From CBDBCK01 sp965203345 (GTDB lineage Bacteria > Chloroflexota > Dehalococcoidia > Lucifugimonadales > Lucifugimonadaceae): a DNA stretch of 45,651 nucleotides. Of this stretch, positions 38,435-45,651 are shown in pieces. Position numbers and translations under genes: made by a program. The stretch spans positions 1 to 45,651 of the forward strand of contig CBDBCK010000019.1 in the NCBI GenBank assembly GCA_965203345.1. The letters run 5' to 3'. The number at the start of each line of letters is the position of its first letter. Position 1 is the stretch's first letter. The notes below the pieces were generated by a model. It was not told the DNA's origin. It saw nothing but the letters and a program-made list of their open reading frames with translations, and did not search any database.

Positions 38435-41318
38435 TTGAATCATCCTCAATGTCTCCCAGGTAGCGAACAGCACTGATGTTAAGCATGCGGAAGCTCCCGA
38501 TGACGGCGCAGGAGCCTTTGAAGGCGTAAAGGGCTTTGTTTGCTCGGCCACGTCGAACGATTGGAGTCCCTAGGCGGTGGAAATTACGCCAGTTCACCTT
38601 CCCGATCATTATCCCTGTGTCGTCGCGCAAGCGCAAAACAAGGCTCTTTGTATTGCGGCCTTCGATGCGCGTTCCCCCGCGTTTTACGATGTTGATGGTT
38701 TCGTTCTCGTCGCGAACGTTTATGCGCTCGGGCGTAGCAATGACCAAGACAATCTCTCCTCCCGAAAGGCTTTCCATTATGGTAATGATTTCCGTGGGCG
38801 GGGTAAGGATCCTCTTCTCTCGGAGGTTTGGGCAAATTGCTTTTACAGCATCCCTTATTGGCCAAAGAGTATCAATGTCAGTTTTGCCGTTTTCCAACAA
38901 CTTCGCGCATCTATTTGTAAGACGTTCCCCCCGCGCTCGGGCGGAAAGAATGGCGTTTTGCGTTTTTGGTCCAATGCCTTTGACATTCTGAAGCGGTCCA
39001 ATGAGCGTGGGGTGTCCATCCCTTTGCGCAACCCGCCACTTGTCTGTGCTCTCCTCAGCATCAAATGCCCTATAGCGTGCACCTGCTTCGGCTTGCGCTT
39101 CGCGAAGGATGTGGCGTTGACGTTCGATGTCTGATTGGTGATTGAGTGTGGCGGCAAAAAAAGCCAAGGGGTAATATGCTTTTACCCACAAACACCAATA
39201 AGAGATCAGTGCATAGGCCACGCTGTGTGACTTGTTAAATGCCCAAGAGCCATAATCACAGAGGTTGTCCCACATCCCTTCAGCATCCTTAGGGGGGACG
39301 CCCTTTGCCACGGCTGCCTTCTTCCAAGGGTCGCCAAATTGATCAAAGAACTCTTTCCCCAACGACTTGCTCATTGCCTTGCGCAGGGCTGTGACTTGCT
39401 CCCAGGAGAGGTCTCCGACGTTCCGGCCAATTTCCATCACTTGTTCTTGGTAAAGAACGATGCCCAGCGTGTCTTTTACATATGGCTCAAAGATCGGATG
39501 CGTGTAATTTATTTGCTCTGTGCCTTTGCGGCGCATTATCCATTTTGTAGCATTGCCTGAAGTCAAAGGTCCTGGTCGCCCGAGAGCGGTTAATGACACA
39601 ATGTCGTCAAACTTCTCTGTCGTAACCTGCATGGCTAAAGACTGCAGAGCAAGACCATTAAACTGAAACACCCCGCTGAAAGCTCTTTTGTTCAGAACAG
39701 AGAATGCCCCCTTGTCGTCAAGTTCCAACGTTTCAAGATGGTTGCGGGGGAGGCCTGCCAATTCAAGTGCATCTTCCAAGATCGAGAGTTGCGTCAAGCC
39801 CAAGACATCTATCTTCATCATGTCTAGTGCCTCTGCGTCCGCTTTGTTCAACATCACCAAGCCATTACGCGCGTCCAAGGGGACAAAGTCTAGCAGTGGT
39901 CTATTCGACACAATTACGCCACTCGCGTGCGTGGAGGAATGGCGCGGGTGGCCTTCCATCCTACAAGCCAACTTCAGCCCTGGGTAGCGTTTAAGGAGGC
40001 TTTGCGCTAGGGGCATCTCCTTGAACGTGTCCTCAAGCGAGTCAAGTGCCCTGGCGTCGCCCGAAGACCTCAGGATAAGGGAATCAAGGATTGGGGAAGT
40101 TTCCCTAGGGGAGATGCCCAACGCCCCCGCGCACTCTTTAAGGGAGCTCCGTGGCCTATACAGTGCGACTGTCCCGAGATTAGCAACTTTGTCTTCACCC
40201 CATGTGCTTTTAATGAAGTCGATAACTTTGAAGCGGTTTTGGTCAGAAAAGTCTATATCAATGTCAGGGAAGTCGTGGCGATTAACATCGACGAACCTTT
40301 CAAAGAGCAACCCATGCTTCAACGGATCAACAGTCGTGATGCGGAGTAAGTAGCAAACCAGTGAACCACAAGAAGAGCCTCTTGCTGGACCAACGATCAT
40401 CTCTCCCCTTGCCCATTGAACAATCTTCGTCACGATCTGAAAGTATCCCTCAAACCCCTTCTCCCGAATGAGGCGGATTTCCCTCTGAAACCTTCGGGCA
40501 TATTCCCCAGACTGAATGTTCAAGCCTAAGTCCCTGGCTCCTTCGATGCAAATCTCCTCCAGAGACTTTTCAACAGGCACACTAGGCAACGCGGCCTTAA
40601 GGATTTGCGCTCGGGAGCCTTTGCGCAAGATGTCTCTTGAGTTAGCAAGGGCTTCTTCCTTTTCGGATTCGGTGAAAAACTGACCAACTGCCCCTGCCCA
40701 ATCCTCATCACTCGCCAATATGTGTTGGGCATAGGTTTGTTGCGTTGCCCCACGGCCGCAAACCACTTCATAGAACCCTCGGTCTTGCGGCCGTGGGAAA
40801 AAATTCTCACCTGACGCAGCCCAGGGTATGCCCAAGGCGTTGATGGCGGAGTGAAATCCCTTCGACCGCACTGAAGGGGCAGCTGCGCAATACAAGCCCT
40901 TCGTCCCGGAGCACCCCTTAAACTGTGCAGGAGGCGTGCGCGAACCAATGACCACACTAAGGGCTTCGGTTGCTGCTAGGGCTTGCTCTATGCGCAGGAG
41001 AGGCTGATAGCGGAACTGGCTCGTCGCCAACTCAACAAGGCTGTTGAGGGGACGAAGGCTCTGCCCCCTGGGGAAGAACGTCCAATGATCGAACCTAGGA
41101 CGCTTTTCCCCAGGGTCTGGGGAAACTGCCAACTCAACGCCAAAGGCGGGCTTTGCACCAATAGAGCGGACGGCCTTGTCAAAGGCCACCCAGCCGTAAG
41201 AACTGGCTGTGTCTGTGATGGGGACGATATCACCCGCCTTCAGCGATAGGACTTCAAGGATTTCCTCTACCCCCCCAACAGCTCGGCGGAAGGAATATCC
41301 CGTGCGCAAGCGCAGCAT
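38421..41318 (-). CDS. dnaE: DNA polymerase III alpha-like (C-family) replicative polymerase
   Basis: The product has 965 residues from ATG 41318, with GGGGAAGTATA upstream. The N-terminal PHP-like domain is degenerate: the usual HxH start reads RLRTGYSF, so it is probably catalytically dead. Palm motifs are intact: GPARGSSCGSL at 310-320 and PDIDIDFS at 351-358 with Asp 352 and 354. A helix-hairpin-helix (VKGIGPKTQNAIL) and a C-terminal OB-like domain follow. Shorter than bacterial DnaE. A separate DnaQ exonuclease is encoded just upstream. Confidence 0.92.
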   Translation of the reverse strand: MLRLRTGYSFRRAVGGVEEILEVLSLKAGDIVPITDTASSYGWVAFDKAVRSIGAKPAFGVELAVSPDPGEKRPRFDHWTFFPRGQSLRPLNSLVELATSQFRYQPLLRIEQALAATEALSVVIGSRTPPAQFKGCSGTKGLYCAAAPSVRSKGFHSAINALGIPWAASGENFFPRPQDRGFYEVVCGRGATQQTYAQHILASDEDWAGAVGQFFTESEKEEALANSRDILRKGSRAQILKAALPSVPVEKSLEEICIEGARDLGLNIQSGEYARRFQREIRLIREKGFEGYFQIVTKIVQWARGEMIVGPARGSSCGSLVCYLLRITTVDPLKHGLLFERFVDVNRHDFPDIDIDFSDQNRFKVIDFIKSTWGEDKVANLGTVALYRPRSSLKECAGALGISPRETSPILDSLILRSSGDARALDSLEDTFKEMPLAQSLLKRYPGLKLACRMEGHPRHSSTHASGVIVSNRPLLDFVPLDARNGLVMLNKADAEALDMMKIDVLGLTQLSILEDALELAGLPRNHLETLELDDKGAFSVLNKRAFSGVFQFNGLALQSLAMQVTTEKFDDIVSLTALGRPGPLTSGNATKWIMRRKGTEQINYTHPIFEPYVKDTLGIVLYQEQVMEIGRNVGDLSWEQVTALRKAMSKSLGKEFFDQFGDPWKKAAVAKGVPPKDAEGMWDNLCDYGSWAFNKSHSVAYALISYWCLWVKAYYPLAFFAATLNHQSDIERQRHILREAQAEAGARYRAFDAEESTDKWRVAQRDGHPTLIGPLQNVKGIGPKTQNAILSARARGERLTNRCAKLLENGKTDIDTLWPIRDAVKAICPNLREKRILTPPTEIITIMESLSGGEIVLVIATPERINVRDENETINIVKRGGTRIEGRNTKSLVLRLRDDTGIMIGKVNWRNFHRLGTPIVRRGRANKALYAFKGSCAVIGSFRMLNISAVRYLGDIEDDSNGEN

Positions 41319-41854
41319 TATACTTCCCCTGCCTGGGAAAGCTCTTTGTAGCAGCGGACAAGGGCTTCAACATCGTCCTTAGCGCGGTGGGCTTTGGTGG
41401 GCTTTGCGCTAAAGAGCTTTTGGTGCAGGGCGGAAAGCGACAACCTCATCCCCAGAAGGTGTTCCGTTGCCTCAACTGTGCAAACCCTCTCCCGAGGCCA
41501 GTCGAGTTCCTTGCCCAAGCGTTCGAATTCGATGTCTAGAACTTGGATATCGAATGCCAAGTTGTGTGCCACAACTGTTTCAGCCCTAGAGACCAGGCTA
41601 GCGATTACTTCAAAAACCCCCACGTCCCCAAAATGAGGCTTGTCTTGAATGTCCTTTGCTGAAATGCCAGTGATGCGTTCAGTTTCTGGTGTGATTTCCT
41701 CTTGAGGATCGATGAGGAGGGTTTCAGAGCAAATCTCGACGAAGTTGTTGTTCAGCAGTATTCCGCAGAATTCAATCACGCGCGGTTGAAGCTCTATCCC
41801 CACAGCCTGGGGACGAACCAGGCCTGTCGTTTCAGTGTCGAAGAACAATATCAC
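41318..41854 (-). CDS. dnaQ: DnaQ-like 3'-5' proofreading exonuclease (DEDDh)
   Basis: GTG 41854 is chosen because GGGGGTG is six bases upstream; ATG 41872 is possible. About 178 residues. ExoI FFDTETTG (Asp 6, Glu 8), ExoII VAHNLAFDIQ and ExoIII KAHRAKDDVEA complete the DEDDh set. It ends in a TAATG overlap with the polymerase gene, so the two are translated together and likely form a core polymerase. Confidence 0.92.
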   Translation of the reverse strand: MILFFDTETTGLVRPQAVGIELQPRVIEFCGILLNNNFVEICSETLLIDPQEEITPETERITGISAKDIQDKPHFGDVGVFEVIASLVSRAETVVAHNLAFDIQVLDIEFERLGKELDWPRERVCTVEATEHLLGMRLSLSALHQKLFSAKPTKAHRAKDDVEALVRCYKELSQAGEV

Positions 41855-41855
41855 C

Positions 41856-42755
41856 CTATACACCCCCGTCATAGTTCTTTGTGGAGGGCTTTTGGGGTTC
41901 TTCCAGCTCCAACAACATCGCAGAATACACAATCAGATCCTTCAAGCACTCCACCTTCACGTCCTGGTCTCCGTTTTGCTTAAAGTGCTTTGAGAAGCGC
42001 GATATCTTTGTGATGATGTTTGTGAAAACGCCTAGCCTGTTCCATTGTCCTTGGAAGGACGAATAACTCTCTCCAGGCAAGAGGCCAATCATGACGTCTT
42101 CGAACTCCTTGTAGTTGTTCCCATACTTCTTGTGCTTGAAGTCATACAGTTCGGCCATTTCATGAAGGATTTCCGCAACCCTTGACGACTTACCCTTGGC
42201 TTGTTCGTCTTGGCTCTTCGGCAACACAAACCCTTCCAAAGAAGCGTCAATGACGTTTATCCCGCGATTGTGCAAGGCGTCAATGACCCTTACGTCGTCT
42301 TCAGCCCAAGCGAGGATGTGAGAATTCCCATGCTCTTTCATTCCGATTTCCCGCTCCGCGACCTTCAATTTGTATTCTAGCGAAGAGATGCCCTTGTCTT
42401 CAGGTTGCCGCATTATAAGATCTTTTTCTTCATCCAAGAGCATTATCGAACATTTTTCCACCAACCAATTCAACGTAATCTTGCGGAAGCGTTCAGGGCG
42501 GCCTGTGATGATTTTAAGCCTTGGACCTTTCCTCACGAAATTCCGATCAGCAAAGGCTTTTGCAATCGCCACAGTCCATGCAATGGGCTCGTCTTGGAAC
42601 AGGGCGTTGTGATAAGCGAACCATGCCTCGTCAGGATCTTCAATAGGGGAAGTCCTTGGAGCGTAGGCGGCCTTCCTCCACGAATCCTCGGAAAGGGTCC
42701 CGTCCATATCGAAGACAACAAACTCAAATTGATTTTCCTGCACGACGTCAACCAT
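41856..42755 (-). CDS. HAD phosphatase fused to a DUF1599/MazG-like domain
   Basis: The product has 299 residues from ATG 42755 with AAGGAGATCTGCA upstream. Residues ~10-180 are a HAD domain: DMDGTLSE with the nucleophile Asp, IITGRPERF and a late acidic AEDDVRVID. Residues ~195-290 (LYDFKHKKYGNNYKEFEDV, NIITKISRFSKHF, CLKDLIVYSAMLLELEE) match the helical pattern of DUF1599, also called nucleotide modification associated domain 1. The fusion next to ThyX points to nucleotide metabolism or base modification. Confidence 0.75.
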   Translation of the reverse strand: MVDVVQENQFEFVVFDMDGTLSEDSWRKAAYAPRTSPIEDPDEAWFAYHNALFQDEPIAWTVAIAKAFADRNFVRKGPRLKIITGRPERFRKITLNWLVEKCSIMLLDEEKDLIMRQPEDKGISSLEYKLKVAEREIGMKEHGNSHILAWAEDDVRVIDALHNRGINVIDASLEGFVLPKSQDEQAKGKSSRVAEILHEMAELYDFKHKKYGNNYKEFEDVMIGLLPGESYSSFQGQWNRLGVFTNIITKISRFSKHFKQNGDQDVKVECLKDLIVYSAMLLELEEPQKPSTKNYDGGV

Positions 42756-43530
42756 TGCAGATCTCCTTGTTCTCTCCTACGATCCTATCAATGGCCTTGT
42801 AGACCCTTGTCCTACCTCCTTGCCCTAGGGCTTCGGAGACTTTCGGCTCCTCAAGCTCCTTCCTCAAGTCCTCATAGGCGTTGATGTTCTTTTCCCCAAG
42901 GAAGGCCTCTGCCCAGGGGTGAACTTCCTTCACTGCGCTGATCAACAGGCGAACAAATTGGCGATACTCCTCTTGAACTCTTGGTGAGGAACGCTTCAAG
43001 GAGATTTCAGAGATCGTTCGAAGGTTCATTTTGACGAGAATGTTCGTCTTTGTTGCGATCGGTAAAACGCCACGCGCATCCTCGATGCGGACGCCCTTTT
43101 CCAACAAGCGTCCATAGCATTCAAAGGCCGCCGCAACTTGATCGTCGAAAATCCTCTCCGCCTCCTCCGACTGCTCAACAGAGGCCCCCTTGTGGTAAGA
43201 GGTCTTGTCGGACAACCGCACTGTCCGTAACGTCTGCTGCGCAAAAGAAGCAACGCGCGTCCGAACGAGTTGGTGTGTGAAGGCGCGACTGACGTCCTTG
43301 ACGAGAAATGTGTAGTCGATGAACTCCCAACTCGAAGGGATTGTCTTTGAAACATACTCGACCTGCTCTTTTATCCCCTTGTCACTCATAGCGTCTTCAA
43401 TTTCCTCGAGTGAGTGTTTTGGGGAAGCCATGTCAAGGCGGGTGTTTTTTGAGAAAATCAACTTCGCTGCTGCGAACCTTGCCTCGTCTCTGTGCCCGTG
43501 ACCTGTGTAGTCAATCATCCTTATTCTCAA
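42748..43530 (-). CDS. thyX: FAD-dependent thymidylate synthase, variant signature
   Basis: The product has 260 residues from TTG 43530, overlapping the flavoprotein stop as TTGA, with GGGGGCAAC upstream. ThyX makes dTMP from dUMP using FADH2 and methylenetetrahydrofolate. The core FTHQLVRTRVASFAQQTLR (84-102) fits the RHRx7S motif except that His 91 is Thr and the Ser is Thr 100. Downstream NLRTISEISLKRSSPRVQEEYRQF keeps the substrate-binding Arg/Gln pattern. The variation may alter substrate choice. Confidence 0.85.
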   Translation of the reverse strand: MRIRMIDYTGHGHRDEARFAAAKLIFSKNTRLDMASPKHSLEEIEDAMSDKGIKEQVEYVSKTIPSSWEFIDYTFLVKDVSRAFTHQLVRTRVASFAQQTLRTVRLSDKTSYHKGASVEQSEEAERIFDDQVAAAFECYGRLLEKGVRIEDARGVLPIATKTNILVKMNLRTISEISLKRSSPRVQEEYRQFVRLLISAVKEVHPWAEAFLGEKNINAYEDLRKELEEPKVSEALGQGGRTRVYKAIDRIVGENKEICNG

Positions 43531-44642
43531 TTGTTGCCCCCTTTCTTGGAAGAATCATACTCAGCTTCGTGAAAATAGCCTTGGTGTTCTGGTAGATAGT
43601 TGATCATTTGTTGAATGATTCGCACGTCTTTGACCAAGTCGTCCAACAGCAATTTGGGACGCCAAGTTGCAAACCTGCCCAGGGAATAGACGTTGTGTTG
43701 GCGCGTTGCCCATAGGATGAAAGACCTGCGCTCATCCTCATTAATCGGAGCGATCTTTGCAAATTTATTGGTCTTTGTCTGAAGGATTTCGAACCCCTTT
43801 GGACAGCCACTGTCTGTCAATTCAAGATCGTCGGGGAGGGGGTTTTCAGGCTGCATAAATTCCACGAAATTCAGAATCTCTATGACTTCCCTCCAAAGTT
43901 GTTTAGAGATCTTTGCTTCCTCTTCGGTGTTGGTGATGTCTTGCGAAGTCATTGGTATGTTGATAAGAGCATCAGGCCACCCTGCATGCTCAATGAACAT
44001 CAGGTCACCTGTCATCGATATCCTGGAAATCTTGTAGTCTGGGTCCGGAACATACAAGCTAAAGTAGCAGTCCGCCTCTGCCCAACGCGCAACCTGGTGA
44101 ACGGCAGGTCGGGATGTAAACTTTGATCGTGGTTCCCACCCCAATACCTTCATCAACAAAGGCATAGGGAGGGTAGAGATGATGAGGTGCTTCTTGAGAT
44201 TCTCTTCCATGAAATTTTGAAGGGACCTGAATGGATCCGCCATCCAACCACGGACGATCTTTGCACGCCCCACCAATTCAGCATAGAAGCTCTCCTCGGC
44301 AACATAGCGTAGGGGTCTTTCCCCAAAAGGATCGGGCATCGAGCGAAGGGTCGTGTATTGACCGACGACTTTTTTCGAGTAGGCCAATTGATCCTGAATC
44401 CCTCCACGCCAGGGCACAGAGAACCTTTGGACGAAAACTTGCTTGAATGGCAAATTGACAGCACCAAAGACGTCCTTCGACCGGAAGCGCAAAACATTCG
44501 GCACCTGTAGCTTGCGTTTTTTGTCCTGCGATGGTAAGGACTTTGAATTCGCCTCGAAAACGTTCTTCACCCTGTCACCCAACATAGAGTTCGCGATGAC
44601 GCCCGCTAGGCCAGCACCAACGATCCTTACTTCTTTTTCCAT
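43527..44642 (-). CDS. FAD/NAD(P)-binding flavoprotein, UDP-galactopyranose-mutase-like
   Basis: The product has 371 residues from ATG 44642 with AAGGAGCAACGCTG upstream. An N-terminal dinucleotide-binding fingerprint VRIVGAGLAGVIAN, a middle region with HLIISTLPMPLLMKVLG and a C-terminal VYSLGRFATWRPKLLLDDLV resemble the FAD-binding fold of UDP-galactopyranose mutase and amine oxidases. Overlaps thyX. It may supply redox chemistry for a modified nucleotide, but its substrate cannot be read from sequence. Confidence 0.75.
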   Translation of the reverse strand: MEKEVRIVGAGLAGVIANSMLGDRVKNVFEANSKSLPSQDKKRKLQVPNVLRFRSKDVFGAVNLPFKQVFVQRFSVPWRGGIQDQLAYSKKVVGQYTTLRSMPDPFGERPLRYVAEESFYAELVGRAKIVRGWMADPFRSLQNFMEENLKKHLIISTLPMPLLMKVLGWEPRSKFTSRPAVHQVARWAEADCYFSLYVPDPDYKISRISMTGDLMFIEHAGWPDALINIPMTSQDITNTEEEAKISKQLWREVIEILNFVEFMQPENPLPDDLELTDSGCPKGFEILQTKTNKFAKIAPINEDERRSFILWATRQHNVYSLGRFATWRPKLLLDDLVKDVRIIQQMINYLPEHQGYFHEAEYDSSKKGGNN

Positions 44643-45169
44643 CAGCGTTGCTCCTTTATCTTGACGATGGGGAAGGTTTCGAGGCCAATTTCCTTGAACT
44701 TAACTTTCTCACCTTTCTCGACGCGGTCTCGAGCAAAGGCCGCTAAAGTTTGCGGATGAACAAATTCCTTCACAAGCAAGCTCTTGCAAGAGTTTTGAAT
44801 TTGCCTGCCGAAGTTTATGGCCAAGTCCTTCTCGCCCACAGGGAAGTCGGCAACGAGTTGCGTGCGGATTATCCCAGCCCCCCCGTTCTCCTCAAGCCAT
44901 TGGATTGCGGCCTTTACTTCTTCAGGTTTTTTGGGGAAGGAGCCAACGACCTTACTTTCGACAGTGAAGGTTTTGCCCAAGAATGTGATGGAGCTGCAAT
45001 TCATGTCCGCCATCACGCCAGGCATCTCGTCGGAAACAATCTCCCGCAAGCGCGCCTTGGCTTCTTTCAACTTCTCGCTCAGCCTGTCTACCTCCTGCTC
45101 GGCGAGAAGTGCCTCTTGTGCCAAGGAATTAAGATCGTTGACGAATTGAACGTCTTTGTTTTGTGCCAT
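44642..45169 (-). CDS. Coiled-coil early replication-region protein
   Basis: The product has 175 residues from ATG 45169 with GAGGTGCTATA upstream. A coiled coil occupies residues ~15-50 (LLAEQEVDRLSEKLKEAKARLREI), followed by a beta segment (SSITFLGKTFTVES) and WLEENGGAGIIRTQLVADFPVG. Similar proteins accompany the preceding ssDNA-binding-like gene in several phages (from memory). Likely part of the replication machinery; exact role unknown. Confidence 0.65.
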   Translation of the reverse strand: MAQNKDVQFVNDLNSLAQEALLAEQEVDRLSEKLKEAKARLREIVSDEMPGVMADMNCSSITFLGKTFTVESKVVGSFPKKPEEVKAAIQWLEENGGAGIIRTQLVADFPVGEKDLAINFGRQIQNSCKSLLVKEFVHPQTLAAFARDRVEKGEKVKFKEIGLETFPIVKIKEQR

Positions 45170-45651
45170 TATAGCACCTCGTCGTCATCGTCCCGTCCTG
45201 GTAAGGAGGGGGCTTCGCGCGAGGGGATTTGAAGTTGCTTGAAGTTGAACGATCGGCGGAAGGTTTTGATCCCTTGGATTGTTTTTTCAACTCCGAGTCC
45301 TTCCCTCAGCGCCCAGGAGGCGAGGGTTTCCTCCGAAGGCTCTATGGTCCAGCCATACCACCTGCCTTGTGAATTCGATTCCGTGAACGTGGAAAGGTCA
45401 TAAACCTTATACCACAAAGGCGGGTTGTATGTCCCCAAGGTTTTATGCTTCACACGCAAGCCCATCGCGATAGCCAACCAGCGGCGTGCAGCTCTGTGTT
45501 GTGTTCTTTGAAAAGAGATATAGGCTGGCGAAGGTTCGCCGCCCTCTTCCTTTATCCGAAAGCCAAAGAAGTATGCCGTGTCGATCAAAGAGTTGTCCCC
45601 AACCATTGGTTGATTACGATCGTCTGTTCCTGTGGGCTTTGGGCAAGAATT
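45169..45651 (-). CDS. Early phage protein, ssDNA-binding-like, C-terminal part (continues at 303-1)
   Basis: From base 45651 leftwards 160 codons are open to the stop at 45169. The first 15 have no start; the chain then reads MVGDNSLIDTAYFFGFRI, PAYISFQRTQHRAARRWLA and TESNSQGRWYGWTIEP, the expected C-terminal half of the family whose N-terminal half lies at 1-303. The acidic DDDDEVL tail resembles the C-terminal tips of ssDNA-binding proteins. Continuity in frame shows the window ends join. Confidence 0.75.
   Translation of the reverse strand, partial: NSCPKPTGTDDRNQPMVGDNSLIDTAYFFGFRIKEEGGEPSPAYISFQRTQHRAARRWLAIAMGLRVKHKTLGTYNPPLWYKVYDLSTFTESNSQGRWYGWTIEPSEETLASWALREGLGVEKTIQGIKTFRRSFNFKQLQIPSREAPSLPGRDDDDEVL

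Overview
The window is a dsDNA tailed phage with a long non-contractile tail (siphovirus layout), and it appears to be the complete genome. The minus-strand gene that runs off base 1 continues in frame at base 45651: 101 codons at the left edge, 15 open codons at the right edge, then 145 more. The 45,651 bases therefore read as a circle (a circularly permuted or terminally redundant genome) opened inside one early gene. A GH24 endolysin, a 3TM-type holin and DUF1073, DUF2213 and DUF2184 head proteins suggest a Gram-negative host, probably a pseudomonadote (inference). No integrase, repressor, reverse transcriptase, RNA polymerase or tRNA was recognised, so there is no sign of lysogeny.

Layout. 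(1) 304-534: control region with divergent transcription. (2) 535-1620, plus strand: three small early genes separated by a duplicated double-hairpin spacer and closed by a strong terminator. (3) 1661-5540: an inverted-repeat island. Its centre is a ~1.3 kb array of about 44 copies of a 30-bp hairpin unit, flanked by a 170-bp perfect inverted repeat. Around this lie four self-contained cassettes (promoter, 5'UTR hairpin, shared start MVAS(N/K)E(Q/K)GG, divergent body, terminator) and several promoters with no gene. (4) 5562-5893, plus strand: two small coupled genes. (5) 5898-13787, minus: tail and connector genes, from head closure through tail completion, terminator, tube, assembly chaperones (apparent -1 frameshift), tape measure and hub to tip proteins. 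(6) 13797-14063: an intergenic element with an 18-bp inverted repeat and conserved hairpins. (7) 14068-16509: lysis region with holin, endolysin, a spanin-like protein, an unusual set of 29-38-residue membrane peptides and an HTH protein. (8) 16518-29390: fibre and unknown structural proteins, head-tail connector, DUF2184 capsid, DUF2190-like protein, DUF2213 protease/scaffold, DUF1073 portal, terminase large subunit, MuF, terminase small subunit and a VRR-NUC nuclease. (9) 29404-29857: second copy of the element in (6), carrying an insertion. (10) 29872-36121: HTH/zinc-ribbon protein, SNF2 helicase, vWA-like and MoxR/CobS-like ATPase pair, and small genes. (11) 36251-45651 and round the join to 303: replication operon with TOPRIM-helicase, C-family DNA polymerase, DnaQ exonuclease, HAD/DUF1599-like fusion, ThyX, flavoprotein and two early proteins.

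Genes are tightly packed with many ATGA, TAATG and TTGA overlaps, so most minus-strand genes are probably translationally coupled in long operons. Early and accessory genes share one promoter type, TTTACT, exactly 17 bp, then a TATAAT-like box. It occurs at least 14 times and is often followed by a transcribed hairpin with loop GTTGG or GCAGG. The best candidate for an undescribed system is the palindromic cassette island at 1661-5540.
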